The notes beneath the pieces are model-generated. The model was not told the DNA's origin and made no database searches. It was given only the letters and a program-made list of their open reading frames with translations. From NCBI RefSeq assembly GCF_042660285.1, contig NZ_JBHSTP010000002.1:496001-560000 (forward strand): a DNA stretch of 64,000 bases, given 5' to 3'. Below, in pieces: positions 19,101 through 26,160 of the stretch (the first letter of the stretch is position 1; each line of letters starts with the position of its first letter). This DNA is from Luethyella okanaganae. Its GTDB lineage: Bacteria > Actinomycetota > Actinomycetes > Actinomycetales > Microbacteriaceae. The position numbers and the translations under genes are program-made.

Positions 19101-20680
19101 ACGACCACCACCATGGTCGGCGTCGCCGGCTCCCGTTCCACGGCCTCGTCGGCACGGCGGGTCGCCGCGGCCTCTGCGAGTCTGGATCTGACATGCTCGC
19201 CTCGGCCGGCGCCGGCGACACGTCGTGCGGCGACGAGCTCTTCCAGCTCGGCGAGCAGCATCCCGGCGGTGGTGAACTCGCTGGAGAGGCTGCCTCGAAT
19301 GGGGCTGTGCGGAGAGTCAACGTGCGGCAGCCACTTCAACCATCCCCATTCCACCGCTTCGTCTGGGCCGCCGATCGCGGTGATCACCAGATCCGCGGGC
19401 GAGTGCAGCGTCGCCAGCTGAATGACCAGGGCACGTGCCACGCCCACGGCGAACGAGGAGTCACCCGCGACGCCGATGGCGCCCGCCCGGTCGAGGTTCT
19501 CCACCACGGGAACCCCGGCGACAGTGCGGTGCGCCTCGATGAGCGCAGTCACCCGCGCCCATTCGTCCGCTGCGGCATGCGTCCTGGTCGGGCTGGCCAC
19601 TCGCGTGCGGCTGCAAAGCGCGCCGGTGCCGAACCGGAGGTCGCCGAATGCCGCATGCTCCGGTTTTCGCGTCCATACGAGTGCTCCGCGCTCGCGGATG
19701 GCTGCGGCGATCGCCGCAGCCGACGGTGACTCCGCCAGTCGCTCTCGGCGCTCGATCCTGGCCTGGTCGTCGAGCTCGGCGGTGAGCGCGGCCAGGCCCT
19801 GCTCGAACCGGCTGCTCTCCTCTCGGCGGCGACGGCGGTTCTGGAGGAGACCGTCGATCCAGGTGCCGAGCATGATGATCGGTGACAGCGCGATGAACAG
19901 CAACGTCACCGGCTGCCAGGTGACGAAGAACAACGCCGAGCCGAGGATGATCGGCGCGATGATCGCGAGCAGCGGAAACCTGGGCTTCTCCGCGGGGCTC
20001 GGCAGTTCCGGCGCCGTCAGCTCCGCACCCCGGTAGACCGGATCTACTCGCGGGGACCGGGTGAACGGCCGGTCGGCGGAGTCGTGGCCGAGTGGCTGTG
20101 TGCCGCCGAGTGTGGCGCGCATCCCCGCTGGCAGCACACGCAGGGTGGTGTCTCCTACCTGGATGAGCGTGCGGGTTCCCACCTGTGCGCGCTCGGTGCG
20201 TCGCCCGTCGATGTCGAGCCCGTTCGCGGAGTTGAGGTCGGCGGCGACGACGGTTGTCTCGGCGATGGTGATGGTCGCGTGCCGGCGTGACACCTCCGGG
20301 TCGCTCAGACGCACATGGGAGGCCGGTGAGCGTCCGACGTAGTTCACGCCCGCCTGCAGGGGGAACGATCTGCCGGCGTCCGGGCCGTCGACGACGACGG
20401 CGGTCGCAACCGCCATGCTCCCCTGGGTGGGGTCGTGGAGCACTGCGGGTTCTGCCGTCCATCCGGATCGCAGCGGCGACTCGTGCACGCTCGTCAGCGG
20501 ATTCAGCAGCAGCGGTGTGTTCGAGCCCGGTGCTGTGACCCGCAACGTCGGCTCTCCCGATCCCGGCTGAGCCGCGCCCACGTGCCGGGCGAGGTCGCCG
20601 ATGGTCGCGGTCGTGTCCAGAACGACCAGCACGTCTTCATCGGGCTGCCCGGGCTGTCGAACAGTCACCTTGAGTCTCAT
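16178..20680 (-). CDS. type VII secretion FtsK/SpoIIIE ATPase with FHA domain (EssC/EccC)
   Basis: 1500 residues from the ATG at 20680, six bases after a GGGAGGGG site. Domain order: a ubiquitin-like N-terminal stretch (about 1-85), an FHA phosphopeptide-binding domain (about 112-183, with VGRSPASHVRLSDPEVSRRH), two close membrane segments (about 235-275), then three FtsK-like ATPase domains. Walker A motifs are GGTTGSGKSE near 697 (with Walker B LIIVIDEFAAL), GAGASGKSTLL near 1027, and a degenerate GPFDSGRTTA near 1302. This is the layout of EssC/EccC, the motor that recognises and exports WXG100 substrates. It is divergent from the esx-like gene. No EccB, EccD, EccE, mycosin, EssA, EssB or EsaA gene is in the window. 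Confidence 0.93.
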   Translation of the reverse strand: MRLKVTVRQPGQPDEDVLVVLDTTATIGDLARHVGAAQPGSGEPTLRVTAPGSNTPLLLNPLTSVHESPLRSGWTAEPAVLHDPTQGSMAVATAVVVDGPDAGRSFPLQAGVNYVGRSPASHVRLSDPEVSRRHATITIAETTVVAADLNSANGLDIDGRRTERAQVGTRTLIQVGDTTLRVLPAGMRATLGGTQPLGHDSADRPFTRSPRVDPVYRGAELTAPELPSPAEKPRFPLLAIIAPIILGSALFFVTWQPVTLLFIALSPIIMLGTWIDGLLQNRRRRREESSRFEQGLAALTAELDDQARIERRERLAESPSAAAIAAAIRERGALVWTRKPEHAAFGDLRFGTGALCSRTRVASPTRTHAAADEWARVTALIEAHRTVAGVPVVENLDRAGAIGVAGDSSFAVGVARALVIQLATLHSPADLVITAIGGPDEAVEWGWLKWLPHVDSPHSPIRGSLSSEFTTAGMLLAELEELVAARRVAGAGRGEHVRSRLAEAAATRRADEAVEREPATPTMVVVVLGDPPVDGGRLVQLGEEGADYGVHLVYLARETRALPVVCRTFVDVAADGRATVGFVREGRTVDLVEPMSFSDHEAAELARLLAPLEDAGSPVLDESDLPRQVAFVDLFDESIADDSDALAARWLKNDSLIDVWTPGTVREPGGIRALVGQGPLEPLHLDLRRHGPHALVGGTTGSGKSEFLQTWILGMAVEYSPDRVTFLLVDYKGGAAFADCVDLPHTVGLVTDLNGHLVRRALTSLRAELRHRERLLNAKGAKDLETLESRSDPETPPALIIVIDEFAALAAEVPEFVDGVLDIAQRGRSLGLHLVMATQRPAGVIKDSLRANTNLRIALRVADDDDSRDVIGVDRAARFDASTPGRAAAKLGPGKLHDFQTAYLGGRTNRAARAKADIDTVALRFGPGEPWPSRSVAPETGQVAADDDTRDITRMVRTIRIATATRRVRAPRRPWLDQLPDIVDLGTLTAGPAGTVAVGLVDEPESQRQRVGVLDFDRDGSIAVFGAGASGKSTLLRTVAVATSIDAASDPVHVYALDFAGGALATLETLPTVGAVIDGADTERLARLISHLTALADDRSARFASVRAANLTEYRAIIGDREPPRVLVLLDGMSAFRTEHEFAGGGRLFDSFTRIVATGRQLGIHVIVTADRQAAFPTQLLAVMGRRLVLRLATAADYAVADVPDDVLTDAPPGRALLDGQEMQLAVPGGSDDLATQATRIEELATTLRKKDVPQAPEIARLPDVVRLAELPRTADGLPVFAISDETLGPATVPDGLFVVTGPFDSGRTTAMRTIVESVCAARPELAPYLVVARRSALTGATRWAERSADADQAESLATRLAAALELPHTERDTNRFIVIENSSDFEGLAAEVAVARLLKAARRADVSVLVETDTITSGNAWQIHAELKTARAGIVLQPEETDGFALFRVQFPRVTRADFPKGRGLLVDAGRVTRVQVALPVGDEGPPATPRGMRTQTAP

Positions 20681-20876
20681 CCGCAGCCCCTCCCGCTGAT
20701 AGGCGGATCGATGTGATCGAGAGTGATCACCGGATTCCGGATGGTGGAGCCCGGACCGGGCACCGAGAACCACTCTCGACGACCGCGCCCTCCTTATCGT
20801 GCGATCGCGTGTTCGCGGCGCGGTGCGTCGATCGAGGCGTTCGCGCCACTGGTCACTTAAGATCATACGCTTGAGG

Positions 20877-20882
20877 TATAAT
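20877..20882 (+). promoter_or_regulatory. candidate -10 element for the T7SS substrate operon
   Basis: A perfect TATAAT lies 30 bases before the WXG100-like start, in the 231-base divergent interval with the ATPase gene. No clear -35 hexamer sits at the right spacing. An AT-rich stretch from 20856 to 20890 surrounds it. The GAGGGGAG ribosome site is at about 20898-20905. Confidence 0.35.
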
Positions 20883-20911
20883 CACTTCAACCAGATCGAG
20901 GGGAGCGCTCC

Positions 20912-21208
20912 ATGGCAAATATGAATGTGACGTTCGGGGAACTGAACGCGAAGGCAGACCAGCTCGTTGCCGGTCGAGATGAGATCAACCAGACCCTCAC
21001 GAAGCTTCAGGGGCAGATCAACGCGCTCGTTGCTCAAGGGTTCACCACCGACAAGGCCTCCGGCGCCTTCGCAGACGCGTATACCCGGTTCACGACCGGG
21101 GCCACGAACACCGTCGGCGGGCTCAACGACCTGGCGGCGTTCCTGCGGACCACGGCGCAGACCCTCGGCGAGGTCGACGCGCAGATCGCCGCACGCCTCG
21201 GCCGGTAG
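20912..21208 (+). CDS. WXG100-family ESX secretion protein lacking the Trp
   Basis: 98 residues, helix-turn-helix in composition, the standard length for WXG100 proteins. At the hairpin the motif reads LVAQGFTTDKASGAF: the usual Trp-x-Gly is replaced by Phe-Thr-Thr. The C-terminal helix (LRTTAQTLGEVDAQIAARL) follows the family pattern. Such proteins form antiparallel helical dimers, are exported by EssC/EccC and often carry partner effectors. It is the first gene of a plus-strand operon leading to the hydrolase effector. A strong GAGGGGAG ribosome site precedes the ATG. Confidence 0.85.
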   Translation: MANMNVTFGELNAKADQLVAGRDEINQTLTKLQGQINALVAQGFTTDKASGAFADAYTRFTTGATNTVGGLNDLAAFLRTTAQTLGEVDAQIAARLGR

Positions 21209-21237
21209 CCGCGCCGCAGCCTGAGTGAGGGGGAGCG

Positions 21238-21516
21238 GTGATACCTGAACTGCGCGTGTCTGCGGCCCAGGTCGGGCAGGTGACGGCTGACGTGGACGCC
21301 GCCGCCGCGACCACGCGAGACGCGACCGTGCAACAGCAGTCGCCCGGGGCGCTCGGCTCCACGGCGGTCGAAGCGGCGCTTGCGGAGTCATCTCGGCTGC
21401 GCCAGCTGCGCGGCACCGTCGTCGGCTCGCAGCTTGAGCTGCTCGCGTCTGGGGCGCGCACCTTCGTCGCCGAGCTCCAATCCGCAGACGGCAGACTCGC
21501 GGCGAGCGTTCGATGA
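21238..21516 (+). CDS. small helical protein, possible T7SS targeting partner
   Basis: 92 residues from a GTG at 21238. It is Ala-, Gln- and Ser-rich and almost entirely alpha-helical in composition, with no signal peptide. It lies 29 bases after the WXG100-like gene, and its stop overlaps the effector start (ATGA at 21513-21516). Size, composition and position fit the small helical partners (Lap-like or second ESX proteins) that pair with the N-terminal helices of T7SS effectors. That role is inferred from context; no family motif was recognised. Confidence 0.65.
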   Translation: MIPELRVSAAQVGQVTADVDAAAATTRDATVQQQSPGALGSTAVEAALAESSRLRQLRGTVVGSQLELLASGARTFVAELQSADGRLAASVR

Positions 21517-23357
21517 TCGGGCAATGGTCTGACGCGGCGCCCGGAGCAGCGGACGTGCACGGTATTCGCGGGCTCGCCCGGCAACGGTATGCGGCCGCGC
21601 AGCAACTCCGCGACGGAACCGTCGTGCGACTCTCGCGGGCGGCCGAGCAGTCCGCCGCATGGGTCGCAGAGACCGCGACCCGGTTCGCCCTCGGCGTCGA
21701 TCGTCTGCAACCCGAGGTGTTGCAGATCGTCTCCGGGCTTGAGAACGACGCCGCGGTCCTGACCCGGTACGCGGCCGCGGTCGAGCAGATCCGCGACAAG
21801 GCCGACGCCCTCGAGGCCAAACGTGACCGGCTTCTCGATGACGTCATCGCCTGTCGGGGAGCGCTCGCCCCGATCCCGACGGCGTTCGGCGGCGGCACAT
21901 CAGACGACGCGGCTGCCCGTGCCCGTCTGGAAGGCAGGCTCGATGCCTTCCACGCATCCCTTCGGGGGGTCGACGCGGAATGGCGGCAGCTCGCCGTCGA
22001 ACGTCGTCACGCGGATGCCTCCGCCGTGGCCGCGCTCACCGGGGGTGACTCCCGCGGCGCGCTCGCGCAGTGGACGAACACCGGCGCAGCCGCCGATGTT
22101 CTCGACCGCATGGCTGGCTTGTCGGCGGTGGATGTGGCTGTGCTCGCCGCGGCGAACCCGGGTCTGTTCGACCGGGTGCTCGCCCGCCAGCCCGCCGCCG
22201 CCCAGGTCGCCGACTGGTGGGCGAACCTCGACGGCGCCGCGCAGGTGGCCCTCCTGGCGGGCGCGCCCGCGCTTCTCGGGGCCTTGAACGGCATCCCGCT
22301 GATGACGCGAGTCGAAGCGAACCGGCTCAACGCCGTCATGGTGCTCGCCGATGCGCGCGCCGAGCTCGCGCAGCTCCGCCGTGAGCAGGGCGCGTCGGCA
22401 TCCATGGCCGCCGTGTATGCCGCGCACGCGGGCGGCGGGGCCGGTGTCGCCGTCGGCACCTCGCTCGACGATACCGGCAGTGAGGCCCGCATTCGCCTGC
22501 TCGGCAAGCAGCTCGCCTACCTCGAGCAGGTCGTGAGCGGGGAGATCCAGCTGTATCTGTATGACCCGGCGAAGGACCGGGCCATCGAGATGATCGGCGA
22601 CCCGCACGCCGCCAAGGTGGTGCTGTCGTTCCTGCCCGGCACGGACGCGTCCCTGGAGACGATGTACGACGGGGTCATCGCCGACCCAGAGTTTCCATAC
22701 AGGCGCGGCGGGCATCAGACGCTTGCGGCGTGGGAGGTGGGGCGGTCCCGTGGCGATGTGCTCGCGTTCGTCGTGAAGGACGGGGTGTTTCCGCAGTTCT
22801 CGGAGCTGTTCACGAACGGCCCGCAGTCGAACTCCGCGGCGGATCGTATCGGCGCCGCCTACGCGGAGTTCCACGCGGGCCTGCGGGCGACCGGCGTCGG
22901 TGGGCTCCCCGTCGTCAGCGTCGAGCACAGCTTCGGCACCGCGGCCGCCGGGCAGGCTGAGCGGGCCGGTGCGGAGTTCGACACGCGGGTGCTGCTCGGC
23001 CCCATCGGCATGAAAGACGGCTGGACCCCTAACCCTGAGACCACGTACGCCGCGTACGCGGCCCCCGACGACATCAATCGCCTGTTCTACACGACCCCGT
23101 GGGGTGGAGGGCTCGCCGTCGGCGATGTCGGCTACGCGGTCTCTCCGACCCCGCAGAATGGGGTCATGAACTATGACAGCGGCATTCCCGCCGACAACCC
23201 GGTGGGGGCCGGACTGCTCACCCTCGTCGCCCCGCCGGTCGGCATCCCGGTGCAGGTGGCGGGCATGGTCGACAATCACAACCAGATCGTCGGCACCGCC
23301 GACAACCTCAAGGTGCTCCGGGCAATACGGCAGCGCCTCGTTGGGGCGGCGGAATGA
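21513..23357 (+). CDS. predicted T7SS effector with C-terminal alpha/beta-hydrolase (DUF1023-like)
   Basis: 614 residues. The first 130 or so are long helices (IRGLARQRYAAAQQLRD and RDKADALEAKRDRLLDD), as in T7SS-targeted proteins. The second half has the DUF1023 alpha/beta-hydrolase pattern: GLPVVSVEHSFGTAAAG with predicted nucleophile Ser near 472, then RVLLGPIGMKDG, and a C-terminal segment MVDNHNQIVGTADNLKVLRA whose His is a likely triad member. The last 45 residues are duplicated downstream as separate short frames. No Sec signal is seen. Start and stop overlap both neighbours (ATGA), implying translational coupling with the helical partner and the first lipoprotein. Lipase or esterase activity is inferred from the fold. 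Confidence 0.8.
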   Translation: MIGQWSDAAPGAADVHGIRGLARQRYAAAQQLRDGTVVRLSRAAEQSAAWVAETATRFALGVDRLQPEVLQIVSGLENDAAVLTRYAAAVEQIRDKADALEAKRDRLLDDVIACRGALAPIPTAFGGGTSDDAAARARLEGRLDAFHASLRGVDAEWRQLAVERRHADASAVAALTGGDSRGALAQWTNTGAAADVLDRMAGLSAVDVAVLAAANPGLFDRVLARQPAAAQVADWWANLDGAAQVALLAGAPALLGALNGIPLMTRVEANRLNAVMVLADARAELAQLRREQGASASMAAVYAAHAGGGAGVAVGTSLDDTGSEARIRLLGKQLAYLEQVVSGEIQLYLYDPAKDRAIEMIGDPHAAKVVLSFLPGTDASLETMYDGVIADPEFPYRRGGHQTLAAWEVGRSRGDVLAFVVKDGVFPQFSELFTNGPQSNSAADRIGAAYAEFHAGLRATGVGGLPVVSVEHSFGTAAAGQAERAGAEFDTRVLLGPIGMKDGWTPNPETTYAAYAAPDDINRLFYTTPWGGGLAVGDVGYAVSPTPQNGVMNYDSGIPADNPVGAGLLTLVAPPVGIPVQVAGMVDNHNQIVGTADNLKVLRAIRQRLVGAAE

Positions 23358-23827
23358 GGCGGGCGTTCGGCGCGGTGGTCGTGGTGCTCGCTGTGTTGAC
23401 TCTGTCGGGGTGTGGAGGGGTGTTGTTGCCGTCGTTTGATGAGGTTCGTGATGAGACGCATGTGGAGATGCAGAAGATCGTCGATCGTCTCCCGGAGGGC
23501 GTCGTCGTGAGGATGGATGATCCGATGCCGGACTTCAGCTATCCGTGCGACAGCGGGGTAGGGATCTCCTACACGGGCGAATGGGGGGTATATGTCGCGG
23601 ACGGGTTCGAGATTCAGCCGTGGATGGATGAGGTCAGGGTCGCGCTGCTCGACGATGGTTACCGGATGAGTGACTTGAATGTGCCCTCCGACATCACTTT
23701 CTCTGTCCTCACTCCGGAGACGGATCTCCTCATTGGGGTCGATAATGACGAGGGGGCTGTCGAGGGTGCGCGGATTCTGGTGAGCGGGTACTCGCGTTGC
23801 GCGCAGGATCCGGAGCCGCGGAAGTGA
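23354..23827 (+). CDS. lipoprotein copy 1, candidate immunity protein
   Basis: 157 residues with a short basic N-terminus, a hydrophobic stretch and a lipobox LTLSGC (lipidated Cys20). The mature part begins with a conserved block PSFDEVRDETHVEMQKIVDR shared by all three copies, then diverges (PMPDFSYPCDSGVGISY), and ends in LLIGVDNDEGAVEGARILVS, again shared. The family is not recognised. It overlaps the effector stop by four bases. A membrane-anchored lipoprotein encoded right after a T7SS hydrolase is what an immunity protein would look like (as with TilA beside the S. aureus lipase TslA), but this is inference. Confidence 0.8.
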   Translation: MRRAFGAVVVVLAVLTLSGCGGVLLPSFDEVRDETHVEMQKIVDRLPEGVVVRMDDPMPDFSYPCDSGVGISYTGEWGVYVADGFEIQPWMDEVRVALLDDGYRMSDLNVPSDITFSVLTPETDLLIGVDNDEGAVEGARILVSGYSRCAQDPEPRK

Positions 23828-23970
23828 GCCGGCTGGTTGTCGCCCCGCCGGTCGGTATCCCGTTGCAGGTGGCGGGCATGGTCGACAATCACAACCAGGT
23901 CGTTGGCACCACCGACAACGACACTGTGCTGTTCGCGATTCAGCGACGCCTTGCCGAGGTCGCGGGATGA
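23824..23970 (+). CDS. orphan effector C-terminal tail, copy 2
   Basis: 48 codons from a GTG that overlaps the stop of lipoprotein 1 (GTGA). The product, VSRLVVAPPVGIPLQVAGMV then DNHNQVVGTTDN and onwards, closely matches the last 45 residues of the effector, including the DNHNQ segment with the predicted catalytic His. Differences are concentrated in the last 20 residues. It has no fold of its own. It may be a leftover of tandem duplication, a recombination donor for swapping effector ends, or a short coupled peptide. Its stop overlaps the next lipoprotein start (ATGA). Confidence 0.6.
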   Translation: MSRLVVAPPVGIPLQVAGMVDNHNQVVGTTDNDTVLFAIQRRLAEVAG

Positions 23971-24388
23971 GGCGTCTGATCGGAGTTCTCGTGGGCTTGT
24001 CGACGGCCTTTGTCCTGTCCGGTTGCGGAGGAAGTGCATTGCCGTCGTTTGATGAGGTTCGTGATGAGACGCATGTGGAGATGCAGAAGATCGTCGACCG
24101 TCTCCCCGAGGGGACGGTTGTGAGGGTTGACGACCCGCGCCCGGCCTCGAGGTTCTGGTGTGACGGCGGGGTAGGGGTGTTCTATACCGGCCAATGGGGG
24201 GTGTATGTCGCGGATGGGTTCGGGATTCAGCCGTGGATGGATGAGGTGAAGGCGGACTTGCTCGCGGACGGGTATAAGGAGGTGAAGACCCCCGCGGACT
24301 CCGAGCGCGGCTTCGGTGTTTTCGTCCCCAGGACGGATCTCCTCATTGGGGTCGATAACGACGAGGGGGCTGTCGAGGGTGCGCGGAT
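23967..24388 (+). CDS. lipoprotein copy 2, interrupted by assembly gap
   Basis: 140 codons are readable before the run of N. The lipobox is FVLSGC, then GGSALPSFDEVRDETHVEMQ. Copy 2 shares the N-terminal and C-terminal blocks with copy 1, but its middle (DPRPASRFWCDGGVGVFYTG) is nearly the same as copy 3 and different from copy 1. The missing end is expected to be the LVSGYSRCAQDP motif and about 17 residues. Same candidate immunity role. Confidence 0.8.
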
Positions 24389-24480
24389 NNNNNNNNNNNN
24401 NNNNNNNNNNNNNNNNNNNNNNNNNNNNNNNNNNNNNNNNNNNNNNNNNNNNNNNNNNNNNNNNNNNNNNNNNNNNNNNN
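24389..24480. other. run of 92 N inside the lipoprotein array
   Basis: Undetermined bases. By comparison with copies 1 and 2, the end of copy 2 plus the start of copy 3 would need about 97 bases if directly joined and about 245 if an effector tail lay between them. The number of N fits the first case, but gap lengths can be estimates. Repeats this similar are easily collapsed in short-read assembly, so extra copies may be missing. Confidence 0.95.
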
Positions 24481-24906
24481 CTTGCGGGTTGCGGAGGGAG
24501 CACATTGCCGTCGTTTGATGAGGTTCGTGATGAGACGCATGTGGAGATGCAGAAGATCGTCGATCGTCTCCCGGAGGGGGCGGTCGTGAGGGTCGAAGAC
24601 CCGCGCCCGGCCTCTAGATTCTGGTGTGACGGCGGGGTAGGGGTGTTCTATACCGGCGATTGGGAGGTGTATGTCGCGGACGGCTTCGAGATCCAGCCGT
24701 GGATGGATGAGGTGAAGGCGGACTTGCTCGCGGACGGGTATAAGGAGGTGAAGACCCCCACGAACTCCGAACGCCGTATCGGTTTTCGCACCCCGGAAGC
24801 GGATCTCCTCATCGGGGTGGACAATGACGAGGGCGCCGTCGAGGGGGCGAGGATTCTGGTGAGCGGGTACTCGCGTTGCGCACAGGACCCTTACCCGCGG
24901 AAGTGA
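24481..24906 (+). CDS. lipoprotein copy 3, 5' end lost in gap
   Basis: Readable from the lipobox region (LAGCGGSTLPSFDEVRDETH) to the stop at 24906. It is almost identical to copy 2 through the middle (VEDPRPASRFWCDGGVGVF, YVADGFEIQPWMDEVKADL) and diverges near KTPTNSERRIGFRTPEADL. It ends SGYSRCAQDPYPRK. It is therefore the closest paralogue of copy 2. Candidate immunity lipoprotein by context only. Confidence 0.8.
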   Translation, partial: LAGCGGSTLPSFDEVRDETHVEMQKIVDRLPEGAVVRVEDPRPASRFWCDGGVGVFYTGDWEVYVADGFEIQPWMDEVKADLLADGYKEVKTPTNSERRIGFRTPEADLLIGVDNDEGAVEGARILVSGYSRCAQDPYPRK

Positions 24907-24986
24907 GCCGGCTGATTGTCGCCCCGCCGGTCGGCAGCACGGTGGGGGCAGCCGCGCCCTGTCATCGCGCCCGTCATCACTCCTAG
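24903..24986 (+). pseudogene. truncated effector tail, copy 3
   Basis: A GTG overlapping the stop of lipoprotein 3 opens VSRLIVAPPVG, identical in type to tail copy 2. Homology then ends abruptly after about 11 residues and unrelated sequence leads to a stop at 24984-24986. The break near 24935 marks a recombination or deletion junction and probably the right edge of the T7SS array, just before the convergent LysR gene. Confidence 0.7.
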
Positions 24987-24996
24987 GGGAAGCGAC

Positions 24997-25989
24997 TCAG
25001 CCCGCTGGCATAGCCGGCGTCGCCACGAGTTCGACCGCGCGCGCCAGCGCCTCGCGGCAGGCGGAGACGCCCGGGCGCTCGGCGCTCGAGCGGCGGGCGG
25101 CGGTGAAGACATCGCGGTGCGGTTGACCGGGGAGGTCGAGCAGGGTCACGCTCGGCGCCTCGCCTGCCCACACGAGATCGGGGAGCAGCCCCACGGCGTT
25201 GCCCGAGCGGATGAGCCGGATATGCGCCATGAGGTCCGCGGTCTCGAAGCGCACATCGGGTTCGAAGCCCGCGGAGCGGCACAGCTGGGTGGCCCACTGC
25301 CGGGAGGCCGTGCCCACGGGCTCCATGACCCAGGGCAGCGAGCGCACGTCGGCGAGGGAGCGCAGCGGCGTGGCCGGGCCACGGGACGCCATGCCAAGCG
25401 CGGCCCCGCGGTCCACCGTGCTGCGGGCGGCCACCCCGCCGGACGCCGAGCCGTCGAGCGGTCCCGTCGCCAGGCGGATCACGTCGGCGCAGAGATGCAC
25501 CCTGTCGAGGTCTGGCCGGTGCTCCCGGGTGCGACCCGGGTACTGCTCCGCGATCACGAGGTCGAAGTCGCGTGCGGACACCTCGAAGAGGCCGGTGTCG
25601 GGTTCGCGTTCCGTCACCTCGACGCGCAGCTCCGGATACTCCTTCGCCAGGATCGAGAGCGCCTGCGGGATCACAGCGTGGGCGGCCGACTGGAACACCG
25701 CCATCCGCACCGTGCCGCGCACCGTGGTGAGTGAGGCGGTGAGCTCGGCTTCGGCACGCTCCAGCGCGTCGAGCACCTTGTTCGCGTGCTCGACGAGCAC
25801 CTCGGCCTGCGGCGTCAGGAGCACCCGCCGCCCCGACTTCTCGAGCAGCGGCACCCCCACCTCCTTCTCGAGCAGGGTGAGCTGTTGCGACACGGATGAC
25901 GGACTGTAGGCGAGCGCCTCGGCCACTGCTGCGAGCGTGCCGCGCAGTTTGACCTCCCGCAGCAGCCGCAATCTGCGCACGTCCAGCAT
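24997..25989 (-). CDS. LysR-family transcriptional regulator, divergent from putA
   Basis: 330 residues from the ATG at 25989, seven bases after a GGGGAGG site. The N-terminal winged helix-turn-helix is clear (LDVRRLRLLREVKLRGTLAA then EALAYSPSSVSQQLTLLEKE), followed by the LysR effector domain. It lies next to the convergent T7SS array and is divergently oriented to putA with a short AT-rich interval (25990-26160). Control of proline use is therefore likely, but the ligand is unknown. Between 26010 and 26050 the sequence attctactaatcaatat is unusually AT-rich for this genome and may carry the promoters. Confidence 0.9.
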   Translation of the reverse strand: MLDVRRLRLLREVKLRGTLAAVAEALAYSPSSVSQQLTLLEKEVGVPLLEKSGRRVLLTPQAEVLVEHANKVLDALERAEAELTASLTTVRGTVRMAVFQSAAHAVIPQALSILAKEYPELRVEVTEREPDTGLFEVSARDFDLVIAEQYPGRTREHRPDLDRVHLCADVIRLATGPLDGSASGGVAARSTVDRGAALGMASRGPATPLRSLADVRSLPWVMEPVGTASRQWATQLCRSAGFEPDVRFETADLMAHIRLIRSGNAVGLLPDLVWAGEAPSVTLLDLPGQPHRDVFTAARRSSAERPGVSACREALARAVELVATPAMPAG

Positions 25990-26160
25990 GCCGCACCTCC
26001 CCGTGGTCGAGAATTCATCAATTCTACTAATCAATATCGTTTATTGACATTCGCTTTACCGCATCGATTGCGAGCCGCACACTTATCTCGGACGCACTTC
26101 GCCGTGTGCCGCCCTGCCCGAACCCAAAGCTGCTTTCCGCCGAGAGAAAGAACTAGTCTC

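Noticed and set aside
16367..19729. 1120-codon open frame on the plus strand
   Set aside because: It lies wholly antisense to the T7SS ATPase. In high-GC DNA the antisense of a coding strand often stays open; its composition (Gly/Asp/Arg/His-rich, no motifs) is that of a shadow.
23354..24986. Lipoprotein array as an insertion sequence or transposon
   Set aside because: No transposase, no terminal inverted repeats and no target duplication seen; tandem duplication of a gene pair explains it better.
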